Shown here: piece by piece, positions 25,954 through 35,482 of the stretch
Layout of the letters: every line of letters starts with the position of its first letter
How positions within the stretch are numbered: the first letter of the stretch is position 1
Source of the DNA: Nocardia albiluteola
GTDB taxonomy: Bacteria > Actinomycetota > Actinomycetes > Mycobacteriales > Mycobacteriaceae
Length of the DNA: 64,000 nucleotides
Direction of reading: 5' to 3'
NCBI RefSeq assembly: GCF_018860155.1
Contig: NZ_JAHKNI010000002.1
Span: forward strand, 680,935 to 744,934
Translations under genes and position numbers: made by a program
The notes under the pieces: generated by a model
Databases searched by the model: none
Told to the model about the DNA's origin: nothing
What the model saw: only the letters and a program-made list of their open reading frames with translations

Positions 25954-26091
25954 TGCGTAGTGTACGGCGCTCTCCAACACGCCCTCGATCCAGGCGGGCT
26001 CGAGGCTGGTGTGGTCGCCCGCGAAATGCACCCGGCCCTCGACCGATCGGGTCGCGGCGTGGTGCTCGTGCAGCTGGCCTGGGGTGGGGAT
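25954..26091 (-). pseudogene. C-terminal remnant of a flavin amine oxidase
   Basis: On the minus strand, 46 codons read IPTPGQLHEHHAATRSVEG followed by RVHFAGDHTSLEPAWIEGVL and ESAVHYA. This is the unmistakable C-terminus of flavin monoamine oxidases (the FAD-contacting GxxHFAGDHTS and the W-IEG-ESA helix). No start codon, FAD-binding N-terminus or catalytic body is present upstream, where the histidine-phosphatase gene ends at 26108, and no stop follows before nei. It is therefore a fragment left by deletion, not a working gene. Confidence 0.8.
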
Positions 26092-26107
26092 GGCCGACGG
26101 CCGCGGT

Positions 26108-26653
26108 TCAGGCGCGAAAATGCAGCGTCCATTCGCCGCGATAGTTCAGGCGCGTGATGCCGACCGGGGGAATGTCGATGCGCCAGAACGATTTTGCCGG
26201 GGCGTCGAGGGTGAGCAGCAGGGCCGAGCGGATCACCGCGGGATGGGTGACCGCGATGGTCGGCAGGCCCTCCGCGGCGATGTCGACCAGCCACTGCCTG
26301 GTCCGATCGATCACATCGATGACCGCCTCGCCGCCGTGACCACGGAATTTCGGATCCGTGAGCCAGGCGTACAACTCCTCCTGCGGCACCGACATCAGCT
26401 CGCCGCCCCGCCAGGCGCCCGCGTCCAGGTCGCGCAGGCGATCGTCCTGCTCGCCCAGCAGGCCCAGCAGCGCCGCGGTCTCGACGGCGCGGCGCTCGGG
26501 CGCGGTCAGGACGCGGGCGGCGTGCAGGCGGCCGCACTCGGCGACCGCGCGGCGTCCGGCTTCGGTCAGGGGCTCGTCCACCGGGAATCGTGCCTTGCGC
26601 ATCGCCTCGGTCATGCCATGGCTGACAAGGTCGAGTCGGAGCACCTTCTGCAC
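26108..26653 (-). CDS. Histidine phosphatase-fold protein with altered RHG motif
   Basis: A 181-residue protein of the phosphoglycerate-mutase-like superfamily. The N-terminal motif is LVSHGMTEAMRKARFP, where the usual Arg before His is Ser. The nucleophilic His is kept, as are the second-site LTAPERRAVETAALLG and the late VTHPAVIRSALL with the second catalytic His. GTG 26653 fits the family start. The lost Arg may reduce phosphatase activity or mark a subfamily with other substrates. It ends 17 bp from the amine-oxidase remnant. Function unknown. Confidence 0.78.
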   Translation of the reverse strand: MQKVLRLDLVSHGMTEAMRKARFPVDEPLTEAGRRAVAECGRLHAARVLTAPERRAVETAALLGLLGEQDDRLRDLDAGAWRGGELMSVPQEELYAWLTDPKFRGHGGEAVIDVIDRTRQWLVDIAAEGLPTIAVTHPAVIRSALLLTLDAPAKSFWRIDIPPVGITRLNYRGEWTLHFRA

Positions 26654-26820
26654 GTTTCGAAGCCTACGGCGCGGCCTCGCTGGCTGTGTCGCGATTGCTC
26701 CGCCTTCGGTCGACACGCCCCGGCCAGCCCCGCCCGGTGTGCCCGGCATGAACCGTGCGTCCGGATTCGGGCGCAGGCGGTCCTGGACTTTCTGTCGGTG
26801 CCTCGGTGCAGACTGATGCT

Positions 26821-29800
26821 ATGGACCAGTTCTCCCGCCCCACCCAGGAGTGGTTCGAGGGCGCGTTCCCCGCGCCGACGGCCGCCCAGTTGGGGGCGTG
26901 GGGTGCCATTGCGGCGGGTGAGCACACGCTGGTCATCGCGCCCACCGGATCGGGCAAGACGCTCTCGGCCTTCCTGTGGGCCATCGACCGGCTGGCCGCG
27001 CGCGGGCCGCGGAAAGCCCCGCCGGGCACGTCGGTGCTCTACGTCTCCCCGCTCAAGGCGCTGGCCGTGGATGTCGAGCGCAATCTGCGCGCACCGCTGG
27101 TCGGGGTCACGCAGACCGCCAAGCGGCTCGGGCTGCCCGCGCCGGATATCACCGTCGGCGTCCGGTCCGGGGATACGCCCGCGGCCGCGCGCAGAACGAT
27201 GCAGCGCACCCCGCCCGACATTCTCATCACCACCCCCGAATCGCTGTTTCTCATGCTCACCTCGGCCGCGCGCGAAACGCTGCGCACGGTGCACACCGTC
27301 ATCGTCGACGAGGTGCATGCCATTGCTGGATCCAAACGCGGTGCGCACCTTGCCCTTTCGCTGGCCCGGCTGGATGTGCTGGCGCAGACGCCCGGACTGG
27401 ACGGGTCGATAGGGCAGGCACGGCCCGCGCAACGGATCGGACTGTCGGCCACGGTGCGTCCGCCCGAGGAGGTCGGCCGCTTCCTGGTGGGCGCGGCGCC
27501 CATCACCATCGTCGCCCCGCCCGCGCCGAAGACCTTCGATCTGTCGGTCCGGGTGCCGGTCGCGGATATGACAGAGCCCGATCCGGTGGGCGAATTCGAC
27601 GAGGATCAGTCCCGCACGCCCTCCATCTGGCCGCATGTCGATGCGGCCATCGTGGATCTGGTTGTGCGGCACCGGTCCTCGATCGTCTTCGCCAATTCGC
27701 GGCGGCTGGCCGAGCGACTCACCGCCCGGCTGAACGAGGCGTATGCCGAGCGGCTGGGCGACTCGGTCGACCTCGATTCGGGTGACTCCGCCGCGCCGGG
27801 GGCGTCGGCGGTCGCGGAGGGCGACGGGCACTCCGCGGGGTCGGCGCTGGGCCGGCGGGTCGCCGAGTCCGAGGATCCGACACCGGCATTCGCGGGCCCG
27901 CCGCCGGTGTCGCCGGGCCGGACCCCCTCCGAGTACGGCGCGACCGGCGAGGTGAATCACGGCGCGGCGGCGCTGCTGGCCCGGGCCCACCACGGCTCGG
28001 TCAGCAAGGAGCAGCGCGCGATCATCGAGGACGACCTCAAGACCGGGCGGCTGCGATGCGTGGTGGCGACCAGCAGCCTCGAGCTCGGAATCGACATGGG
28101 CGCGGTCGATCTCGTGGTCCAGGTGGAGGCACCGCCGTCGGTGGCCAGCGGCCTGCAGCGGGTGGGCCGGGCCGGGCATCAGGTGGGTGAGATCTCCCGG
28201 GGGGTGATCTTCCCCAAGCATCGCACCGATGTGATCCACTGCGCGGTCGCGTCGATGCGCATGACCGCCGGGCAGATCGAGCGGTTGCGCATTCCCGCGC
28301 ACCCACTCGACATCCTGGCTCAGCAGACCGTCGCTGCCTGCGCGCTCGAGCCGATCGATGCGGACGCCTGGTTCGAGACCGTCAGGGGTACGGGCAGTTA
28401 CGCGGAGCTGCCGCGCTCGGCGTTCGAGGCGGTGCTGGACCTGCTGTCCGGGCGCTATCCGTCGGACGAGTTCGCCGAACTGCGGCCGCGCGTGGTGTGG
28501 GATCGCGATGCGGGCACGCTCACCGGGCGTCCCGGAGCGCAGCGGCTCGCGGTCACCTCGGGCGGGGCGATCCCCGACCGCGGGTTGTTCCCGGTGTTCA
28601 TGGTGGGCGAGAAGGCCTCGCGCGTAGGCGAGCTCGACGAGGAGATGGTCTACGAGTCCCGCGTGGGTGATGTGTTCGCGCTCGGCGCCACGAGCTGGCG
28701 CATCGAGGACATCACGCACGACCGCGTGCTCGTCACACCGGCCTTCGGCCTGCCCGGGCGGCTTCCGTTCTGGCACGGGGATTCGCTCGGCCGCCCGGCC
28801 GAATTGGGTGCGGCGCTGGGAGAATTCGTCCGCACGGCCGGACAGGCGATCGAGCACGCACCGGCGGCGCAGCTCGATGCGCTGCTTCGCTCGGCGGAGT
28901 CGCCCGGATCGCGCGCGTCCGGGGATCTCGATGCAGCGCCGGACCCAGTCGGATCGACCGCATCCGAGGACTCCGATGCGGGCACGCCCCGGAGTCTTGC
29001 CGCGAGCTCCCGCGGCAGGCGCCGTAAATCCGGTGATTCCCTCGCCGCAGCCGCGGATGTGGCGACGTCCGCACCGGGGGAAAGCGCTGCGACGGTGTCG
29101 AAATCCGGCTCGGCGGCGAGCAAATCCCCGGCGGCAGGCACGCCCGCGTCGGCAGCCAGATCCGGTGCGGCCCGGCACAAGTCCGGCGGCGCCGCAACGG
29201 CTGGAGCCGAGCTCTCGGCGCTCGAGCAGATCGTGCACGCCGCGGGCCTGGACGACTTCGCGACCGCGAATCTCGTTGCGCTGCTGCGGGAGCAGAGCTC
29301 GGCGACGGGGCACCTGCCGACCGATCGGACGCTGCTGGTCGAGCGGTTTCGCGATGAGCTCGGCGACTGGCGGCTGGTGCTGCATTCGCCGTACGGTCAG
29401 CCGGTGCACGCGCCGTGGGCGCTCGCGGTGGGCGCGCGCCTGCGCGAGCGCTTCGGGGTCGACGCGGTGCCCACGGCCGCCGACGATGGGATCGTCGTGC
29501 GCCTGCCGGACACCACCGACGATCCGCCGGGTGCGGATCTGTTCGTCTTCGAACCCGACGAGATCGACGAGCTGGTGACCGAACAGGTCGGCGGCTCCGC
29601 GCTTTTCGCGTCCCGGTTCCGCGAGTGTTCCGCGCGCGCCCTATTGCTGCCGCGCCGCGATCCGGGCCGGCGGGCGCCGCTGTGGCAGCAGCGCCAGCGC
29701 GCGGCGCAGCTGCTGGATGTGGCGCGCAAGTTTCCCGACTTCCCGATGCTGCTCGAGACGGTGCGCGAATGCCTGCAGGACGTCTACGATCTGCCCGCGC

Positions 29801-32406
29801 TGCGCGAGCTCCAGTCCGGGATCGCCCGGCGCAAGCTGCGGCTGGTGGAGGTCGAGACGGCCACGCCGTCGCCCTTCGCCAATGCGCTGCTGTTCGACTA
29901 CATCGGGCAGTTCATGTACGAGGGCGACAGCCCGCTGGCCGAACGCCGCGCCGCCGCGCTCTCGCTGGATTCGAGCCTGCTCGCCGAACTGCTCGGGCGG
30001 GTGGAGCTGCGCGAGCTGCTCGATCCTGCCGTGCTCGAGCTGACCCAGCGGGAACTGCAGCGCCTCACCGACGAACGCCACGCCCGCGACGCCGAGGGCC
30101 TGGCCGACCTGCTGCGCCTGCTGGGTCCGTTGACCGCGCAGGAGGCGGCCCAGCGCTGCACCGCCGATCCCGGCCCGTGGTTCGCCGAGCTCGCCGCGGC
30201 CCGCCGCGCGCTGGAGGTGTCCTTCGCCGGGCAGCGCTGGTGGGCCGCGGTCGAGGACGCGGCTCGTCTGCGCGACGCCCTGGGCGTGCCGCTGCCGATC
30301 GGGACGCCCGCGGCGTTCATCGAGCCGGTCGCGGACCCCCTCGGCGACCTGGTCGGGCGCTATGCCCGCACGCACGGCCCGTTCGGACTGGAGGCGCTGG
30401 CGCACCGGTTCGGCATCGGTACGGCGGTGGCCGCCACCGCGCTGCATCGCCTGGCCGCCGAAAAACGCGTCGTGGAGGGCGAATTCACCCCGGGTGCCGC
30501 GGGCGCGGAGTGGTGCGACACCCAGGTGCTGCGCCGATTGCGGCGGCGATCGCTGGCCGCGGCCCGCAAGGACGTCGAGCCGGTCGCTACCGCCGCCTTC
30601 GCCCGGTTCCTGCCCGCCTGGCAGCATGTCGGCACCGCCGAGCTACGCGGCGTGGACGGGGTCTTCGCGGTCGTGGAACAGCTTGCGGGCGTACCGATTC
30701 CGGCCTCGGCGTGGGAGACGCTCGTCCTGCCCGCCCGGGTACGCGACTACACCCCCGCAATGCTCGACGAGCTGATGGCCACGGGCGAGGTCGTCTGGTC
30801 CGGCCACGGATCCATCACCGCCAAGGACGGCTGGATCGCCCTGCACCCCGCCGACCAGGCCCCCCTGACCCTGCCCCCACCCGACGACATCGACCTCACC
30901 GAAACCCAGATCCAACTGCTGCTGGCGCTGGGCGCGACCGTTATTCCGACGTCGCCCGCAGTAGGGGATTCATCACCGCTCGCCGGTGCCGCCCGGTCTG
31001 CATCAGGGCCTGGCGCGGCCAAGTCACCGGCTGCCGGCAAGGCGGCTCGAGACCGGCAATCGCCGGACACGCCGACGGTGGGCGATGCCCCACGAGCCGT
31101 GGAAATACACAGTTGGGCAGCAGATTTCCCCGACTCGATCGGTACCCGAACATCCGATAGGGCCGTCCGGTCGGTCGATGCGGCTGAAGCGGCCGATACC
31201 GAGCGAGGCGAGCCGTGGGGCGATGCGGCCGAAGCGGCGGACGATGCCACACAGCGCGCGAAGGGTCCCCACCTGCAGGCAGATTCCGCGGCTACGCCCC
31301 TCGTCGGAATGGCCGGGTCGGGGGATTTCGCCACGACGGATGAGGGCGCGCATGGCGTAGCGCCGCCGGAGCCGGGGGCTACTGCCTCCGGGCGGGCCGA
31401 TGCCTTGTCGTCCGGGGGCCCGGCCGATGGTAGCGACACCGTGGCAGGCGAGCCGAAAACCGCACGGGTGCAGGTGATTCCGTCGTCCGGGGGCGCATAC
31501 TTCTTCCGGCAGCTGTCCGATTCCACCGGGCTGCTCGACGATGCGGCGGTCGCGGCGGCGTTGTGGGAGCTGGTGTGGGCCGGGTACGTCGGGGGCGACA
31601 CCTTCGCGCCGGTGCGGGCGCTGCTGTCCGGGACGACGCGCACCACCACCGCGCATCGCTCGCCGCGGCGCACCCCGCGGGGGCGGGCTTATCTGCCGCG
31701 GCCGAACATGCCGGTCCGGTCGGGTCCGCCGACCGTGGCCGGGCGCTGGTCGCTGCTGCCGGAACGCGTGTCCGACAACACGATTCGCGCGCACGCGACC
31801 GCCGATCAGCTGCTGGAGCGGTACGGCGTCTTGACCCGGGGCGCCGTGCAGGGCGAGGGGATTCCGGGTGGATTCGCGCTGATGTACCGCGTGCTCACCG
31901 AATTCGAGGACCGCGGGCGTTGCCGCCGCGGCTATTTCATCGATTCCCTGGGCGGCGCCCAGTTCTCTACAACCGATGTCGTGGATCGGCTGCGGTCGTT
32001 CGACACCGATCGCGACGACCGGGTCATCGGTTCAGCGGTCGTCCTCGCGGCCTGCGATCCCGCCAACCCCTACGGTGCGGCGCTGCCCTGGCCGAAGGGT
32101 GCGGCCGAGGGCGCGGGCCATCGCCCGGGCCGCAAGGCGGGCGCGCTGGTCGTCCTCATCGACGGCGATCTCACCCTCTACCTCGAACGCGGCGGCAAGA
32201 CCCTGCTCACCTTCACCGAGGATCCCGAACGCCGCACCCGGGCGGCCGCGGCCCTGGCCGCCCTGGTCCACGACCGTCGCGTCGACTCCCTGGTCGTCGA
32301 GCGCGTCGACGGCGACTCGGTGCACGGCAACACCTTCGCCACCTTCCTCACCGACGCGGGCTTCGCCCCCACCCCGCGCGGCTTCCGGCTGCGCGGCCGG
32401 CCGTAG
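26821..32406 (+). CDS. lhr: Giant ATP-dependent DNA helicase Lhr with three low-complexity insertions
   Basis: An 1861-residue superfamily 2 helicase/translocase for DNA repair. Motif I is APTGSGKTLSAF, motif II VIVDEVHAIAGSKRG, motif III GLSATVRPPEE, and motifs IV-VI include ATSSLELGIDMGAVDLV and LQRVGRAGHQVGE. A winged helix and the large Lhr C-terminal region follow. M. tuberculosis Lhr is about 1513 residues; the extra length is mostly three Ala/Ser/Gly/Pro-rich inserts at residues about 313-375, 690-798 and 1379-1548. ATG 26821 matches the family start (MDQFSRPTQEWF). It is divergent from the phosphatase-like gene. Confidence 0.95.
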   Translation: MDQFSRPTQEWFEGAFPAPTAAQLGAWGAIAAGEHTLVIAPTGSGKTLSAFLWAIDRLAARGPRKAPPGTSVLYVSPLKALAVDVERNLRAPLVGVTQTAKRLGLPAPDITVGVRSGDTPAAARRTMQRTPPDILITTPESLFLMLTSAARETLRTVHTVIVDEVHAIAGSKRGAHLALSLARLDVLAQTPGLDGSIGQARPAQRIGLSATVRPPEEVGRFLVGAAPITIVAPPAPKTFDLSVRVPVADMTEPDPVGEFDEDQSRTPSIWPHVDAAIVDLVVRHRSSIVFANSRRLAERLTARLNEAYAERLGDSVDLDSGDSAAPGASAVAEGDGHSAGSALGRRVAESEDPTPAFAGPPPVSPGRTPSEYGATGEVNHGAAALLARAHHGSVSKEQRAIIEDDLKTGRLRCVVATSSLELGIDMGAVDLVVQVEAPPSVASGLQRVGRAGHQVGEISRGVIFPKHRTDVIHCAVASMRMTAGQIERLRIPAHPLDILAQQTVAACALEPIDADAWFETVRGTGSYAELPRSAFEAVLDLLSGRYPSDEFAELRPRVVWDRDAGTLTGRPGAQRLAVTSGGAIPDRGLFPVFMVGEKASRVGELDEEMVYESRVGDVFALGATSWRIEDITHDRVLVTPAFGLPGRLPFWHGDSLGRPAELGAALGEFVRTAGQAIEHAPAAQLDALLRSAESPGSRASGDLDAAPDPVGSTASEDSDAGTPRSLAASSRGRRRKSGDSLAAAADVATSAPGESAATVSKSGSAASKSPAAGTPASAARSGAARHKSGGAATAGAELSALEQIVHAAGLDDFATANLVALLREQSSATGHLPTDRTLLVERFRDELGDWRLVLHSPYGQPVHAPWALAVGARLRERFGVDAVPTAADDGIVVRLPDTTDDPPGADLFVFEPDEIDELVTEQVGGSALFASRFRECSARALLLPRRDPGRRAPLWQQRQRAAQLLDVARKFPDFPMLLETVRECLQDVYDLPALRELQSGIARRKLRLVEVETATPSPFANALLFDYIGQFMYEGDSPLAERRAAALSLDSSLLAELLGRVELRELLDPAVLELTQRELQRLTDERHARDAEGLADLLRLLGPLTAQEAAQRCTADPGPWFAELAAARRALEVSFAGQRWWAAVEDAARLRDALGVPLPIGTPAAFIEPVADPLGDLVGRYARTHGPFGLEALAHRFGIGTAVAATALHRLAAEKRVVEGEFTPGAAGAEWCDTQVLRRLRRRSLAAARKDVEPVATAAFARFLPAWQHVGTAELRGVDGVFAVVEQLAGVPIPASAWETLVLPARVRDYTPAMLDELMATGEVVWSGHGSITAKDGWIALHPADQAPLTLPPPDDIDLTETQIQLLLALGATVIPTSPAVGDSSPLAGAARSASGPGAAKSPAAGKAARDRQSPDTPTVGDAPRAVEIHSWAADFPDSIGTRTSDRAVRSVDAAEAADTERGEPWGDAAEAADDATQRAKGPHLQADSAATPLVGMAGSGDFATTDEGAHGVAPPEPGATASGRADALSSGGPADGSDTVAGEPKTARVQVIPSSGGAYFFRQLSDSTGLLDDAAVAAALWELVWAGYVGGDTFAPVRALLSGTTRTTTAHRSPRRTPRGRAYLPRPNMPVRSGPPTVAGRWSLLPERVSDNTIRAHATADQLLERYGVLTRGAVQGEGIPGGFALMYRVLTEFEDRGRCRRGYFIDSLGGAQFSTTDVVDRLRSFDTDRDDRVIGSAVVLAACDPANPYGAALPWPKGAAEGAGHRPGRKAGALVVLIDGDLTLYLERGGKTLLTFTEDPERRTRAAAALAALVHDRRVDSLVVERVDGDSVHGNTFATFLTDAGFAPTPRGFRLRGRP

Positions 32407-32656
32407 GTCCGTGCGGACGGGTTCGACCGTCGGCGTCGGGAGTGGATCGGCACGGCGTTGGCCGGTTTCGTCCCGCTGGCGTCGATCCGGACGTCAGCGC
32501 GTGCTGCGGCCCCGGTGCGGTCAGCGACGCGGCCACCGTGATCGGACTATCCGACGCGGCGATGGGCACCGGGGCGATACCCATCGACCGCGTCCGTCGC
32601 ACCCGCATCGCGACAGGCGATACGGGCGACGCGCGGACAACCGGCCCGGGCAGTCC

Positions 32657-33478
32657 TCAGGTCAGCTTGATCTGGCGGTTGACGTCCTTGTACAGCAGGT
32701 AGCGGAACTTGCCGGGGCCGCCCGCGTAGCAGGCCTGCGGGCAGAAGGCACGCAGCCAGAGGAAGTCGCCGGCCTGGACCTCGACCCAGTCGTCGTTGAG
32801 GCGGTACACCGCCTTGCCCTCGAGGATGTAGATCCCGTGCTCCATCACGTGCGTCTCCGCGAACGGGATCACCGCGCCCGGTTCGAAGGTCACGATGTTG
32901 ACGTGCATATCGTGCGCGAGGTCGCTGGGGTCGACGAACCGGGTGGTGGCCCAGGCGCCGTCGGTGTCCGGCATCGGCGACGGATCGACGTCCTGCTCCT
33001 GCACGGCGAACGCCTTGGGTGCGGGCTGGCCGTCGACAGCCTCGTAGGCCTTGCGGACCCACGTGAAGGTGGCGGCCGAGTCCGACTCGTTGGCCACCGA
33101 CCACTCGCTGCCCGCCGGGAGATAGGCATATCCACCGGGCGTCAGGGCGTGCGTGCTGCCCTCGATGACGACGGTCAGCGCGCCGCTCAGCAGGAACAGC
33201 ACCGACTCCACGCCGCGTTCCGGCTCCGGTGCGGTGCTGCCGCCGCCGGGGGACACCTCGACGATGTACTGCGCGAAGGTGGTGGCGAATCCGGAAACCG
33301 GCTTGGCGAGAATCCACGAGCGGGTCTTCTTCCAGCCCGGCAGGTTGCTGGTGACGATGTCACGCAGCACACCGCGCGGGATGACCGTGTATGCCTCCTT
33401 CACGATGGCGCGGTCGGTCAGCAGCATGGTCTGCGACGGCAGCCCGCCGTCGGGTGCGTAATACGTCGGCTTGCTCAA
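32657..33478 (-). CDS. allE: (S)-ureidoglycine aminohydrolase (bicupin)
   Basis: A 273-residue double-cupin enzyme of allantoin breakdown that converts (S)-ureidoglycine to (S)-ureidoglycolate and ammonia. The N-terminal cupin covers about 60-135 (SVLFLLSGALTVVIEG); the C-terminal cupin at about 190-265 holds likely Mn ligands in FAETHVMEHGIYILEGKAVY and ends RYLLYKDVNRQIKL, typical of the family. The start is TTG 33478, with AGGAG 9 bases upstream; the frame is open further back but the extension is not protein-like. No other allantoin gene is in the window, so its partners must be elsewhere. Confidence 0.9.
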   Translation of the reverse strand: MSKPTYYAPDGGLPSQTMLLTDRAIVKEAYTVIPRGVLRDIVTSNLPGWKKTRSWILAKPVSGFATTFAQYIVEVSPGGGSTAPEPERGVESVLFLLSGALTVVIEGSTHALTPGGYAYLPAGSEWSVANESDSAATFTWVRKAYEAVDGQPAPKAFAVQEQDVDPSPMPDTDGAWATTRFVDPSDLAHDMHVNIVTFEPGAVIPFAETHVMEHGIYILEGKAVYRLNDDWVEVQAGDFLWLRAFCPQACYAGGPGKFRYLLYKDVNRQIKLT

Positions 33479-33888
33479 TGTTTGCAACTCCTGATCTGTG
33501 CTAGCCGTCTCAACCCGGCCATGCGGCACATGGCACCCGCTGACCGGATATTTCGAGAGATTACGCCGCCCGAATACTTTGCCAAACGATAGGAAATACC
33601 GATAACTGGTGGGTGCCTTCTCGCCGCCGGTATGGGGGCTCGTCCGATAGGACCCGGTTGGTGCCGGACGGGCCGGGCACGGGCCGGAGGCCCTGTGGGT
33701 CGCGTCGTTCGCGCGTCCGGCACCGACGCGGTTGGTCCCGAAGCACCGGGCACGGGTTGTGAGTCCCTTTGGCGCGCGCCGTCCGGGTACCGAACCGGTT
33801 GTTGCCGGACGAGCTGAGGGGCCGGGCACGGGCGCTGTTCGCGCGGTCGGCGGCGCGGGGTGATACCGGCTCGTGCGGCCCCGCAGCC
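33479..33888. other. Intergenic region with short degenerate repeats
   Basis: A 410-bp gap between two minus-strand genes. From about 33640 to 33840 a loose motif recurs three times at about 60-90 bp spacing: CGGTTG-TT or GGTTGGT followed by CCGGGCACGGG. The part just upstream of allE (33540-33600) is less GC-rich and is a likely promoter. No gene is supported. Confidence 0.4.
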
Positions 33889-35412
33889 TCAGCCGAACTG
33901 AATCCCCTGCGCGAGCGGCAGATCCGTGGAGTAGTTGACGGTGTTGGTGGCCCGGCGCATATACGCCTTCCAGGAGTCCGACCCCGATTCGCGGCCGCCG
34001 CCGGTCTGCTTCTCCCCGCCGAACGCGCCGCCGATCTCCGCCCCCGACGTGCCGATGTTCACGTTGGCGATGCCGCAGTCCGAGCCGTCCGCGGCCAGGA
34101 AGCGCTCGGCCTCGCGCTGGTCGCGGGTGAACACGGCCGAGGACAGGCCCTGGGGTACCGCATTGTGCAGGGCGATGGCCTCGTCGAAGTCGTCGTAGGT
34201 GAGCACGTACAGGATGGGGGCGAAGGTCTCTTCGCGGACGACCTCGGTCTGCGCGGGCATGCGGACCAGGGCCGGGTGCACGTAGTACGAATCCTCGCCG
34301 TGCACCATGACTCGCTCACCGCCACACAGCAATTCGCCGCCGTCGGCGACCGCGCGGGTCAGCGCCTCCTGCATCGCGGTGTAGGCCCGGCTGTTGATCA
34401 GCGGGCCGACCAGCACCCCGTCCTCGAGCGGACTGCCCACCCGAAGCTGGCGATACGCGGCCTCGATCCGGTCGGTCAGCGGACCGACGACGTCGGTGTG
34501 CGCGATCAGGCGGCGCAGCGAGGTGCAGCGCTGCCCGGCGGTACCGGCGGCCGCGAAAACCACACCGCGCGTGGCCAATTCGAGATCCGCCGAGGGGGTG
34601 ACGATCGCCGCGTTGTTGCCGCCCAGCTCCAGCAGGCAGCGCCCGAACCGCGCGGCCACCCGTGGGCCCACGGTGCGGCCCATCCGCACCGATCCGGTCG
34701 CGCTGACCAGCGCGATGCGCTCGTCGTCGACCAGCCGTGCCCCGGCGTCCGCGGCGCCCTGGATCAGCTGGTGGATCTCCGGATCCGCACCGACCTCCGC
34801 CGCCGCGCGCCGCAGCAGGCCGTGACAGGCCAGCGCGGTCAAAGGCGTTGTCTCCGAGGGCTTCCAGACCACGGTGTCGCCGCACACCAGCGCGACCGCG
34901 GTGTTCCACGCCCACACCGCCACCGGGAAGTTGAACGCCGAGAGCACCCCGACGACGCCGAGCGGATGCCAGGTCTCCATCAGCCGATGCCCGGGCCGCT
35001 CCGAGGCCATGGTGCGCCCGTACAACTGCCGCGACAACCCCACCGCGAACTCGCAGATGTCGATCATCTCCTGCACCTCGCCGCGCGCCTCGGCGCCGAT
35101 CTTGCCCGCCTCGAGGGTGACCAGCTCGCCGAGTTCGTGCTGATGTGCGGTCAGCAGCTCGCCCAGCCGTCGCACCACGGCGGCCCGCTGCGGCGCGGGC
35201 ACCGTGCGCCAATCGCGGAATGCGGTGGCCGCCTTGCCGATCGCGGCGTCGATCTCCGCGTCCGAGCTCGGCGACAGGGTCGTCAGCTCGCCGCCGGTAA
35301 TCGGGGTGCGTGCGGGCAGCAGCCCCGGCGCGGGCGGCGTGGCGCCCAGCGTGCGCAGCAACTGTTCGGCGCGGGCGGCCAGTTCGCGGGTGTCGGGGGC
35401 GGCAATGGTCAT
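33889..35412 (-). CDS. pcd: L-piperideine-6-carboxylate (alpha-aminoadipic semialdehyde) dehydrogenase
   Basis: A 507-residue NAD(P)-dependent aldehyde dehydrogenase. The catalytic Cys is in GTAGQRCTSLRRL (about residue 290), the catalytic Glu in LELGGNNAAIV, and the cofactor strand in FNFPVAVWAWNTAVAL. This ELGGNN and GQRCTS combination is typical of the antiquitin/Pcd group, which oxidises the semialdehyde made by lysine 6-aminotransferase to L-2-aminoadipate. It starts at ATG 35412, 70 bp from the divergent Lrp gene, with lat beyond. Lysine catabolism is strongly supported by this trio. Confidence 0.92.
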   Translation of the reverse strand: MTIAAPDTRELAARAEQLLRTLGATPPAPGLLPARTPITGGELTTLSPSSDAEIDAAIGKAATAFRDWRTVPAPQRAAVVRRLGELLTAHQHELGELVTLEAGKIGAEARGEVQEMIDICEFAVGLSRQLYGRTMASERPGHRLMETWHPLGVVGVLSAFNFPVAVWAWNTAVALVCGDTVVWKPSETTPLTALACHGLLRRAAAEVGADPEIHQLIQGAADAGARLVDDERIALVSATGSVRMGRTVGPRVAARFGRCLLELGGNNAAIVTPSADLELATRGVVFAAAGTAGQRCTSLRRLIAHTDVVGPLTDRIEAAYRQLRVGSPLEDGVLVGPLINSRAYTAMQEALTRAVADGGELLCGGERVMVHGEDSYYVHPALVRMPAQTEVVREETFAPILYVLTYDDFDEAIALHNAVPQGLSSAVFTRDQREAERFLAADGSDCGIANVNIGTSGAEIGGAFGGEKQTGGGRESGSDSWKAYMRRATNTVNYSTDLPLAQGIQFG

Positions 35413-35482
35413 GGGTGTCTCCGTATCTGCTGGCTGGGACGGTTTCGGCCACGATGTCGGTCGGCTGCGTTAGCCTTCGCTG

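Noticed and set aside
33640..33840. Mobile element remnant in the allE-pcd gap
   Set aside because: The recurring GGTTG and CCGGGCACGGG motifs are short and loose; no terminal inverted repeats or transposase fragment is visible.
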